Below the pieces are notes generated by a model, which saw only the letters and a list, made by a program, of their open reading frames with translations, had not been told where the DNA came from and searched no databases. The translations under genes and the position numbers were made by a program. A stretch of 55,297 nucleotides of DNA from contig NZ_FZOW01000029.1 in NCBI RefSeq assembly GCF_900188125.1, forward strand, positions 1 through 55,297. Direction: 5' to 3'. Source of the stretch: Rhodococcoides kyotonense (GTDB taxonomy: Bacteria > Actinomycetota > Actinomycetes > Mycobacteriales > Mycobacteriaceae). Shown one piece after another: positions 43,003 to 50,763 of the stretch; position 1 is the first letter of the stretch, and the number at the start of each line of letters is the position of its first letter.

Positions 43003-43938
43003 GTGGTTGCAATAGGAAACTCGAACCTCGACATCTTTCCCCTCGCACTCGGTGGAAACACCTTCGGCTGGACGAGCGACGAGAACGCGTCGTTCGAGAT
43101 CTTGGACGCGTTCACCGCAGGTGGTGGCAATTTCATCGACACCGCAGATTCGTACTCCGCGTTCGCCGACGGGAATTCCGGTGGTGAGTCGGAGACCATC
43201 ATCGGTAATTGGACTGCGGCCCGCGGGAACCGTGACGACGTCGTCATCGCCACCAAGGTCAGCCAGCACCCGGAGTTTCGAGGACTCGCGCCCGCCAACG
43301 TGAAGGCCGCCGCCGAGGCGTCGTTGAAGCGCCTGCAGAGCGACCACATCGACGTCTACTACGCCCATTACGACGACGAGAAGACGCCTCTCGTCGAGAC
43401 GTTGGCTGCGTTCGACGAGCTGGTCAAGGACGGCAAGGTTCGCTACGTCGCGATCTCCAACTACTCGCCCGACCGCATTCGTGAGTGGCTGAGCCTCGCC
43501 GAGCAGAACGACTTCTCCGCACCGATCGCGCTGCAGCCGCACTACAACCTCGTCACACGCCACGAGTACGAATCGGAACTCGCCGCGCTCGCGACCGACA
43601 ACAATCTCGGTGTCTTCCCGTACTTCGCACTCGCCGCAGGCTTCCTGACGGGCAAGTACCGCACCCGCGAGGACCTCGAGGGTCAGGCTCGCGAGAAGCT
43701 GGCGTCGGGCTACTTCACCGACAAGGGACTCGAGGTCGTCGACGCACTCGGCGAGATCGCCGCTGCTCACGAGGCCGAGATCTCGTCGGTCGCGCTCGCC
43801 TGGTTGCTCGAGCAGCCCACGGTCACCGCGCCGATCGCAAGCGCCAGCAAGATCTCCCAGCTCAGCGCGCTGCTCGCCGCTCCCGGGCTGAACCTGACGT
43901 CCGACGAGGTCCAGCGACTCACCGACGTGTCTGCCTGA
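43003..43938 (+). CDS. Aldo/keto reductase
   Basis: A 311-residue NADPH-dependent (beta/alpha)8-barrel reductase. The catalytic tetrad is visible as Asp and Tyr in FIDTADSYS, Lys in VVIATKVS and His in VYYAHYDDE. PIASASKISQL near the end binds the nucleotide phosphate. It is related to the AKR11/YccK-like group. The GTG at 43003 has AAGGAG 5 nt upstream. It should reduce aldehydes or ketones; substrate is not predictable. Confidence 0.88.
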   Translation: MVAIGNSNLDIFPLALGGNTFGWTSDENASFEILDAFTAGGGNFIDTADSYSAFADGNSGGESETIIGNWTAARGNRDDVVIATKVSQHPEFRGLAPANVKAAAEASLKRLQSDHIDVYYAHYDDEKTPLVETLAAFDELVKDGKVRYVAISNYSPDRIREWLSLAEQNDFSAPIALQPHYNLVTRHEYESELAALATDNNLGVFPYFALAAGFLTGKYRTREDLEGQAREKLASGYFTDKGLEVVDALGEIAAAHEAEISSVALAWLLEQPTVTAPIASASKISQLSALLAAPGLNLTSDEVQRLTDVSA

Positions 43939-43993
43939 GAGCGACTGCATCACACCCGGGAACAGAACGGCCGGACTCGTTGCTGACGATGGG

Positions 43994-45286
43994 GTGTCTC
44001 ACGCCACGGAACCGACTCACGTCGATACGAAACCCACCACTCCTCAGTCAACAGAACCCACGCCCGCCGAACGACTGCGGATCATCCTGGTCCTCGGCGC
44101 GCTGATCGCTCTCGGGCCGTTGACGATCGACATGTACCTCCCGGCGTTGCCGTCGATCGTCGACGACCTGAATTCGTCGTCGGCCGCAGTGCAGCTCACG
44201 CTCACCGGCACCCTGATCGGCCTTGCGCTCGGTCAGCTGATCATCGGTCCGCTGTCCGACATCGTCGGACGACGCCTACCCCTGATCGCAGGCACGGCCG
44301 TGCACATCGTCGCGTCGTTGCTGTGCGTCGTCGCGCCGAATGTCGCCGTCCTCGGCGTCTTCCGTGGCCTGCAGGGACTGGGTGCAGCCGCTGCGGCCGT
44401 CGTCGCGATGGCCGTCGTACGTGACCTGTTCACCGGACGCGCGGCCGCGACGGTTCTGTCCCGCCTGATGCTCGTCATGGGCGTCGCACCCGTTCTGGCA
44501 CCGTCGATCGGCGGTGGCATTCTGCTCGCCGGATCGTGGCGCTGGGTCTTCGGAGTCCTGGCCGTCCTCGGCGTCGCACTGCTCGTCGTCGCCGTCTTCG
44601 CGTTGCGTGAGAGCCTGCCGCCGGAGCGTCGTCGCAGCCGCGGCGTGATGCCCGTCGTCCGCACGTACGGCGGATTGCTGCGCGACGGGCAGTTCCTTGT
44701 TCTCGTTCTGGTCGCCGCCCTCGCGATGTCGGCCATGTTCGCGTACATCGCCGGCTCGTCGTTCGTGTTGCAGGAAGAATTCGGACTCAACGAGCAGCAG
44801 TTCGCCATCGTCTTCGCGCTGGGCGCGATCGCACTGATCGGCGCCTCGCAGATGAACGTCGTGCTGCTCGGACACTTCACGCCGGTCCGCATCGTCATCG
44901 CTGCGCTGTCGGTGGCCGTACTCTCCGCGCTGGTCATGACCGTCATCGCGATCGCGGGCATAGGCGGCATGTTCGGCTTCCTGATTCCGCTGTGGTTCGT
45001 GCTCGGAGCCGTCGGTTTCGTCATGCCGAACGCACCCGCTCTCGCGCTCTCCCGTCACGGTGAGGCCGCAGGTACCGCAGCAGCTCTCCTCGGCGCCGCA
45101 CAGTTCGGCTCCGGCGCGATCATCGCCCCGGTCGTCGGTGTGCTCGGCAACGACGCCGTGGCAGTATCGGTCACTATGGTCGGCGTCTCGGCAATCGCTC
45201 TCGTGGCGCTGATCGCCGTCACGATCTCGACGAGGAGCGTAAGCAGTGACAGCAGCACGCGACAGGGAACGGGACCCAGCAGGTAA
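43994..45286 (+). CDS. Bcr/CflA-family multidrug MFS transporter
   Basis: A 430-residue MFS protein with 12 hydrophobic helices. The Bcr/CflA signature is seen in TIDMYLPALPSIVDDL and in GPLSDIVGRRLPLIAG (motif A), with RGLQGLGAAAAAVVAMAVVRD in helices 4-5. A polar 30-residue N-terminus precedes helix 1. It exports drugs or metabolites by proton exchange. GTG 43994 fits the family length, though the ribosome site is poor. Its end overlaps the DUF309 gene by 41 bp. Confidence 0.87.
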   Translation: MSHATEPTHVDTKPTTPQSTEPTPAERLRIILVLGALIALGPLTIDMYLPALPSIVDDLNSSSAAVQLTLTGTLIGLALGQLIIGPLSDIVGRRLPLIAGTAVHIVASLLCVVAPNVAVLGVFRGLQGLGAAAAAVVAMAVVRDLFTGRAAATVLSRLMLVMGVAPVLAPSIGGGILLAGSWRWVFGVLAVLGVALLVVAVFALRESLPPERRRSRGVMPVVRTYGGLLRDGQFLVLVLVAALAMSAMFAYIAGSSFVLQEEFGLNEQQFAIVFALGAIALIGASQMNVVLLGHFTPVRIVIAALSVAVLSALVMTVIAIAGIGGMFGFLIPLWFVLGAVGFVMPNAPALALSRHGEAAGTAAALLGAAQFGSGAIIAPVVGVLGNDAVAVSVTMVGVSAIALVALIAVTISTRSVSSDSSTRQGTGPSR

Positions 45287-45725
45287 ACCGCAGAACGCGC
45301 GACCCCGCGACGGCCTGGGAAGGCCGCTTCCGCGGGGCGCCGTCGGCGTCGAACGCATTCCCGACGACCTGCGCCTCCCACCGGACGACGCCATCGCGCG
45401 GGCACAACAACTGCTCGACGACGGTATGCCGTTCCACGCCCACGAGATCCTCGAAGGAACGTGGAAGGACGCGCCGGAACCCGAGCGCATGCTGTGGCAA
45501 GGGCTGGCGCAATTGGCCGTCGGGCTGACTCATCTTCTTCGAGGCAACGCGGTCGGCGCGCGCTCTCTTCTCGGCCAGGGCCACGATCGCATCCGCGGCT
45601 ACGAAGTAGATCCTCCGTACGGTCTGGACATCGCCGGTCTCCTGAACTGGTCCGACACACTGGTCGACGCGCTCGACGCCGGGGACGTCCCGCAGTCACC
45701 TGCTGTCCCGACGCTTCTCGCTTGA
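45246..45725 (+). CDS. DUF309-family protein
   Basis: A 159-residue protein of the DUF309 family: after a charged N-terminal tail, the helical motif DDGMPFHAHEILEGTWKDAPEPERMLWQGLAQLAVGL (interrupted by the usual Pro) carries the conserved His and Trp. The fold is a small helical bundle with unknown function, often beside ribosome- or stress-related genes. GTG 45246 has AGGAG 7 nt upstream and lies 41 bp inside the MFS gene, so coupling is likely. Confidence 0.85.
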   Translation: MTAARDRERDPAGKPQNARPRDGLGRPLPRGAVGVERIPDDLRLPPDDAIARAQQLLDDGMPFHAHEILEGTWKDAPEPERMLWQGLAQLAVGLTHLLRGNAVGARSLLGQGHDRIRGYEVDPPYGLDIAGLLNWSDTLVDALDAGDVPQSPAVPTLLA

Positions 45726-45771
45726 TCTTTTGTTCGCGTATCTGCGCCGCCCTCGCTACAGTGTGCGAAGG

Positions 45772-45790
45772 TTAGGTAAGGCTAGCGACA
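45772..45790 (+). promoter_or_regulatory. IdeR/DtxR-like iron box
   Basis: TTAGGTAAGGCTAGCGACA matches the IdeR consensus at 14 of 19 positions, with the left half TTAGGT and centre AGGCTA intact and the right half weak. It ends 15 bp before the GTG at 45806, so iron-dependent repression of that gene is likely. Confidence 0.7.
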
Positions 45791-45805
45791 CAGGAAGGGC
45801 CGAGA

Positions 45806-46441
45806 GTGACCGAGCAAGCTGTGACCGCGCAGATCCCGTACTGGGTCGCCGTACTCACTCCCGAGGAGCGGTCGCTCGGAAGTCGCCGAACCGATCCGCG
45901 CATCGACACGGTCTTCTCGTCCGTCGTCACCGTCACTCGCACGCAGTGGGCGGGGACGCACCACCCGTCCGACACCACTCTGCTCGCAGTCCTGGCCGCC
46001 ACGGTGGGCGCCTGGCAGAGCGATCGGTGCCATCGCTGCACATCGGGAGTGCTCGTCGACGTCACCGCGTCCGACGCCGACTTCTTTCCCGTTCGCCTGC
46101 CGTCCACCGGTGAGGCGCACGCTCTCGTCGAGGAGGTAGGTCGACGCGTCGCTGCCGCGCCCAACGGCGGCCGTGACTACTCCGACGCGAAGAACTCCAC
46201 GAACGCCGCCGCGCTGGCCCGCAAGTCCGGTGCCCAGATCTCGTTCCGTGTCGGCGCCGAGGCAGCCCTGCACGACGACGATTCTCTGACCCACAGCCTG
46301 GCCGTCAGGTGCTCTGTGGTCGAGGTCGACGGAGTCACCATGGTGGACACCGAATTCCGTTGGAACGAGCGGGTATTCACCCGCGCCGACGTCGACGACT
46401 TCGAGCGTTTCTGGGAGAAGACGCTCGCGGTGTTCGTCTAG
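45806..46441 (+). CDS. Condensation-domain-like protein (C-terminal fragment type), iron-boxed
   Basis: A 211-residue soluble protein. The last third (SLTHSLAVRCSVVEVDG, then TMVDTEFRWNERVFTRADVDDFERFWEK) resembles the C-terminal end of nonribosomal-peptide condensation or epimerization domains, where a hydrophobic strand pair precedes a helix ending in W. The HHxxxDG motif is absent, apart from an unrelated THHPSDT. An IdeR box sits in the promoter, so the protein is probably made under iron limitation. It might be a siderophore-pathway accessory or a remnant. Its stop shares CTAG with the stop of the convergent endonuclease gene. Confidence 0.6.
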   Translation: MTEQAVTAQIPYWVAVLTPEERSLGSRRTDPRIDTVFSSVVTVTRTQWAGTHHPSDTTLLAVLAATVGAWQSDRCHRCTSGVLVDVTASDADFFPVRLPSTGEAHALVEEVGRRVAAAPNGGRDYSDAKNSTNAAALARKSGAQISFRVGAEAALHDDDSLTHSLAVRCSVVEVDGVTMVDTEFRWNERVFTRADVDDFERFWEKTLAVFV

Positions 46442-47199
46442 CCTTTCAGATACCGCACGTCGTCGGCGATTCCCTCGGCGGGCGTCTCGAGGATCACGGG
46501 CGCTCCCGACGCCTCGGCCACCGCCCTGAGCACCTCTGCATCGATCGTGCCGTCCGCGAGGTTGGCGTGCCTGTCTCGTGCCGAGTCGAACTCGTCGCGC
46601 GAATTGTTCAGGTGCACAAGGTCGATGCGACCGGTGATGGCCTTGATCCGATCGACGACACCGACCAGTTCCTCGCCACCGGCCCACGCGTGACACGTGT
46701 CGAGGCAGAACCCGGCACCGAATTCGCCGACGGCATCCCACAGCCGCGCGATGTCGTCGAAATGTCGCGCCATCGCGAAGTCACCGCCGGCGGTGTTCTC
46801 GATGAAGATGGGAACCCCGAAGCCGCCGTCCTGCGCTTGCCGCTCGAACAGCTTCCGCCAGTTCTCGAAGCCCTTCGCCGTGTCCTCGCCGTCGCGTACG
46901 TGGCCGCCGTGTACGACGAGACCGATCGCCCCGATGTCGGCGGCTGCCGCGGCCTGCTCGATGACGGCCTTGCGTGACGGGATCCGAATACGGTTGTTCA
47001 GACTTGCGACGTTGAGCACGTACGAGCTGTGCACGACGACGTCGACAGCGCTGTCACGTAGTTCCTCGCCCTGCGGATGAGGCTGCAGCTTGTTCCATTT
47101 CTGTGGGTCGGTGAGGAAGAGTTGGACCAGGTCGACGCCGAGGTCCTCGGCCGAACCGAGCGGATCGTTGCTGTCGCGTACGTGGGCTCCAATGCGCAT
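46438..47199 (-). CDS. nfo: Deoxyribonuclease IV (endonuclease IV, AP endonuclease)
   Basis: A 253-residue TIM-barrel AP endonuclease with metal-binding residues visible in VVHSSYVLNVAS, VVHGGHV, IFIENTAGG, FCLDTCHAWAGG, HLNNSRDEFDSARDRHANL and ILETPAEG. It cuts abasic sites and 3'-blocked ends in base-excision repair with zinc. The ATG at 47199 starts 7 nt after a TACTAT box (minus strand), suggesting a leaderless message. It overlaps the iron-boxed gene tail to tail by 4 bp. Confidence 0.93.
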   Translation of the reverse strand: MRIGAHVRDSNDPLGSAEDLGVDLVQLFLTDPQKWNKLQPHPQGEELRDSAVDVVVHSSYVLNVASLNNRIRIPSRKAVIEQAAAAADIGAIGLVVHGGHVRDGEDTAKGFENWRKLFERQAQDGGFGVPIFIENTAGGDFAMARHFDDIARLWDAVGEFGAGFCLDTCHAWAGGEELVGVVDRIKAITGRIDLVHLNNSRDEFDSARDRHANLADGTIDAEVLRAVAEASGAPVILETPAEGIADDVRYLKG

Positions 47200-47275
47200 G
47201 TCTCCAATAGTAGGAGCGACTTATCAGGGTGTCCCCCGATAGTGCACGGGTCGAAACACTGAAACACTGGCGTCC

Positions 47276-48010
47276 ATGACTGATATCGCCGCCAGCGCGG
47301 TCGCTTTGTCCAAGACGTACGGCACCGGAGACACACAAGTTCACGCGCTGCGCGACGTGAGCGTCCAGTTCGCACGCGGCGAATTCACCGCGATCATGGG
47401 ACCGTCCGGTTCAGGGAAGTCGACGCTCATGCACTGCCTCGCGGGGTTGGACACGTCGTCGTCCGGCATCGTGACGATCGGAGACACCGAGCTGACCGAT
47501 TTGTCCGACAAGCAGATGACCGGATTGCGCAGGGACCGAATCGGTTTCGTGTTCCAGTCGTTCAATCTCGTCCCGACGTTGACGGCGCTGGAGAACATCA
47601 CCCTGCCGCTCGACATCGCAGGCCGGAGGCCCGACAAGGAGTGGCTCGACACCGTCGTCACCAGGCTCGGTCTCACCGACAGGCTCGGACATCGGCCGAG
47701 CGAGCTGTCCGGAGGTCAGCAGCAGCGCGTCGCGTGTGCGCGTGCTCTCGTCGGCCGTCCCGACATCGTGTTCGGCGACGAGCCCACCGGCAACCTCGAT
47801 TCGCGCTCGTCCGGCGAGGTCCTGGGCATCCTGCGCACCGCGGCCGACGAGTTCGATCAGACCGTCGTCATCGTCACGCACGATCCGCGCGCCGCGAGTT
47901 ACGCCGACCGCGTCGTGTTCCTCGCCGACGGGAAGGTGATCGACCACCTCATGAACCCGACGGCCGACGCCGTGCTCGATCGCATGAAGCAGCTCGAGAC
48001 GGTCCGATGA
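47276..48010 (+). CDS. ABC transporter ATPase (MacB/LolD type)
   Basis: A 244-residue ATPase with Walker A GPSGSGKST, Q-loop VFQSFNLVP, the signature LSGGQQQRVACARAL, Walker B IVFGDEPTGNLDS and H-loop VTHDPRA. It pairs with the FtsX-type permease that begins in its stop codon (ATGA). The system probably exports or extracts a lipophilic or peptide product by mechanotransmission. The neighbouring adenylation-carrier-thioesterase gene makes its product a candidate cargo. Confidence 0.9.
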   Translation: MTDIAASAVALSKTYGTGDTQVHALRDVSVQFARGEFTAIMGPSGSGKSTLMHCLAGLDTSSSGIVTIGDTELTDLSDKQMTGLRRDRIGFVFQSFNLVPTLTALENITLPLDIAGRRPDKEWLDTVVTRLGLTDRLGHRPSELSGGQQQRVACARALVGRPDIVFGDEPTGNLDSRSSGEVLGILRTAADEFDQTVVIVTHDPRAASYADRVVFLADGKVIDHLMNPTADAVLDRMKQLETVR

Positions 48011-50553
48011 GTACGGCGTCGAACAATCCCATGCGCAAGGTCTCACTGAGAAACCTTGCCGCGCACAAGGTCCGACTCGCACTGACAGTACTGTCCGTGG
48101 TACTCGGAACCGCTTTCGTCGCAGGCTCTTTCGTGTTCACCGACACGCTGCAGCGAACGTTCTCGTCGATCTTCTCCGACACGGCACAGGGTGCGGACGT
48201 GCGCGTCAGCGCAGAGGAAGCAGGATCGAGTGGAGTCCCGGTCGATGCGGCCGCCACCATCTCCGCTCTTCCGAACGTTCGTGCCGTTGCCCCGTACGTC
48301 GGCACTCAGGTCGTCCTGCTCGGCAAGGACGGTGCCGCGGTACAGACCGGCGGCGCCCCGACGATCGGCGAGGCCTACCTCGACGGTGATCGACGCCTCG
48401 GTGACGATGCCGTCTTCGTCGCGGGCACCGCGCCGACCGCACCGGGTCAAGTGGTCATCAACGAAGGTGGCGCAACACGATCCGGGCTCTCCGTCGGCGA
48501 CACGACGCAGGTGCTCGTACCGTCGAAGGGCACTGTCGACGTCACCGTGGCCGGTATCTACGACACACCCGTCGAATCCGGCGGGTACATCGGGCTGCAG
48601 TTCTTCGAGGCTCAGGCCGACGAGCTGTTCTCCGACGGCACCCATGTCCAGTACTACGACGTCGCCGGGAGCGACATTGCGGCACAGGGACTTACGCAGA
48701 GCGACCTGCGCGACGAGATCGCCGCCGCGCTGCCGGACCTGAAAGTACAGACCGCCGACGACGTCCGCGACGAAGCGCAGGCGCAGGTCGAGACCGCCCT
48801 GTCCTTCGTCAACTACTTCCTGCTCGCGTTCGGCGGAATCGCCTTGCTCGTAGGAACATTCATCATCTACAACACCTTCTCGATGATCGTCGCTCAACGA
48901 GTCCGCGAACTCGCACTCCTGCGGGCGATCGGCGCGAGTCGCGGCCAGGTCAGCAGATCGGTCGTCCTGGAGGCGCTCGTCGTCGGAATCGTCGGCAGTG
49001 CCATCGGATTCGCGGGCGGCGTCGGCCTCGCCTACGGCCTGCGCGCCCTGCTCAACGCGTTCGATCTCGGATTGCCTTCGGGCACATTGGCTCTCGAACC
49101 GCGAACCGTGATCGTCGCGTTCGCCGTCGGGATCATCGTCACCGTGCTGAGTGCATACGCACCTGCTCGGCGTGCCGCGAACATCCCACCCGTCGCCGCG
49201 ATGCGTGAGGAATTCGCTTCGGCGGGAGACAGTCTGCGCGTCCGCACGCTGGTCGGTGCCGTCCTAGGTGTCCTCGGCATGCTGGCTCTCGTCGTCGGCG
49301 CCCAATCGACCGGCGGGGGAGCAGCCGCGACGGTCGGCGTCGGTGCGGTCGCCGTCATCGTGGCCGTCGCACTGGCAGCGCCGTCCCTGTCGCGGCCCAT
49401 CGTCGGCGCGCTCGGCGCAGTCCTCACAAGGCCGTTCGGCGCGATCGGCCGTCTGGCACGCACCAACTCGGTCCGCAACCCGAGGCGCACGGCGGCAACG
49501 GCATTCGCACTCATGCTCGGACTGATGCTGGTATCGGTCATCGGGGTACTCGGCTCGACCGCCAAGGCAAGCGTCGACGCGCTCGTCGACAACGGCATCG
49601 AGGCCGACTACATCTTCAGCGGTCCGCCGGCGATCGGCGTACCGCCCGGCGCGGGTCGTGCCGCCGAATCGGTGCCCGGTGTCGACCGCGTCGCGATCCT
49701 GCACCCCGTCGCGGTCAAGATCGACGACGAGCAAGCCTTCGGCGTCGCGCTCGACGGCAGCCCGCAGGGACTGTTCGATCAGAGCGTCGTCGAGGGCTCC
49801 GGCGAGCAGACCCCGAACAGCATCGGCGTGTCGGAGGCCGCATCGGCCGAGAACGGATGGACGCTCGGATCGACGATCGATCTCGTGTCGCTCGACGGCA
49901 ACAGTGTCACGGTGACCGTGACGACGATCTTCGCCGACAATCCGTTGATCGGTGACTGGATCGTCTCCGAGGACGTCTACCAAGCAGTGACTCCAGGAGT
50001 CGTGCGTTCCGACATCGCCGTGCTCGTCGGAGCGGCACCGGGAACCGATCTGGATCAATTGCGCACCGACCTCGAAGCGGCCGTGAAGCCGTTCGTCGTC
50101 GTGCAGGTGCAGGACCGCGAGGAGTTCAAGGGCGCACAGAGTCAGCAGATCGACACGCTGCTCGCCGTTCTCTACGGCCTACTCGCGCTGGCGGTGGTCA
50201 TCGCGATCCTGGGCATCGTCAACACGCTCGCGTTGTCGGTGGTCGAGCGACGACGGGAGATCGGCATGCTGCGAGCGGTCGGCATGCAGCGGCCGCAGGT
50301 CAGACGAACCATCTACCTCGAATCGCTGCTCATCGCGCTGTTCGGCGCCATCGTCGGGCTCGTCCTCGGAGTGGTGTTCGGCTGGGGATTCGTACGGACA
50401 TTGCGCGACGAAGGACTCGACGTCCTGACGATCCCGTGGGGTCAGATGATCGCGATGCTCGTCGGTTCCGCCGTGGTCGGCATCGGGGCAGCTCTGCTTC
50501 CCGCCATCCGTGCCGCGCGCACCCGACCGTTGGAGGCGATCAGCGAGGCCTGA
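48007..50553 (+). CDS. FtsX-domain ABC permease (MacB-like, duplicated)
   Basis: An 848-residue permease with one N-terminal membrane helix (about 24-44), a large outer domain (about 45-270), three helices (about 275-400), a second hydrophobic pair (about 425-475), a second outer domain (about 530-700) and three final helices (about 720-840). Two FtsX domains are thus fused, as in actinobacterial YbbP-type permeases. It overlaps the ATPase gene by 4 bp. The substrate is unknown; the large outer domains suggest handling of a membrane-associated ligand. Confidence 0.88.
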   Translation: MSTASNNPMRKVSLRNLAAHKVRLALTVLSVVLGTAFVAGSFVFTDTLQRTFSSIFSDTAQGADVRVSAEEAGSSGVPVDAAATISALPNVRAVAPYVGTQVVLLGKDGAAVQTGGAPTIGEAYLDGDRRLGDDAVFVAGTAPTAPGQVVINEGGATRSGLSVGDTTQVLVPSKGTVDVTVAGIYDTPVESGGYIGLQFFEAQADELFSDGTHVQYYDVAGSDIAAQGLTQSDLRDEIAAALPDLKVQTADDVRDEAQAQVETALSFVNYFLLAFGGIALLVGTFIIYNTFSMIVAQRVRELALLRAIGASRGQVSRSVVLEALVVGIVGSAIGFAGGVGLAYGLRALLNAFDLGLPSGTLALEPRTVIVAFAVGIIVTVLSAYAPARRAANIPPVAAMREEFASAGDSLRVRTLVGAVLGVLGMLALVVGAQSTGGGAAATVGVGAVAVIVAVALAAPSLSRPIVGALGAVLTRPFGAIGRLARTNSVRNPRRTAATAFALMLGLMLVSVIGVLGSTAKASVDALVDNGIEADYIFSGPPAIGVPPGAGRAAESVPGVDRVAILHPVAVKIDDEQAFGVALDGSPQGLFDQSVVEGSGEQTPNSIGVSEAASAENGWTLGSTIDLVSLDGNSVTVTVTTIFADNPLIGDWIVSEDVYQAVTPGVVRSDIAVLVGAAPGTDLDQLRTDLEAAVKPFVVVQVQDREEFKGAQSQQIDTLLAVLYGLLALAVVIAILGIVNTLALSVVERRREIGMLRAVGMQRPQVRRTIYLESLLIALFGAIVGLVLGVVFGWGFVRTLRDEGLDVLTIPWGQMIAMLVGSAVVGIGAALLPAIRAARTRPLEAISEA

Positions 50554-50600
50554 CCGCCCGACGCACGCGTCGCGCGTCCCCACCTGACACGGGTTGTAGA

Positions 50601-50645
50601 AAAACGGACCACACCGTTACCGTGAGGGTGTAAAACAGACCACAC
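50601..50645 (+). repeat. Direct repeats ahead of the synthetase gene
   Basis: AAAACGGACCACAC (50601-50614) and AAAACAGACCACAC (50632-50645) differ at one base and are 31 bp apart. AACGG/CCGTT (50603-50618) forms a small inverted repeat around the first. They lie 59-103 bp before the GTG start and could be paired operator sites. Confidence 0.55.
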
Positions 50646-50703
50646 GACGGTTTTGTTCTGCGAAACCGAGTGATCTGCCGACGGGACGCACTGGGGAGGC
50701 GAC

Positions 50704-50763
50704 GTGAGCACGGGGTTCTCGAGCACAGGGTTGCCGAGCACGGGGTTGTCGGGCACGGGGTCC
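50704..50763 (+). repeat. Four 15-bp tandem repeats at the synthetase N-terminus
   Basis: Four imperfect 15-base units of the form NCGAGCACGGGGTTG begin at the start codon and encode repeated Ser-Thr-Gly-Leu. Copy number may vary by slippage without frame change. Confidence 0.8.
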
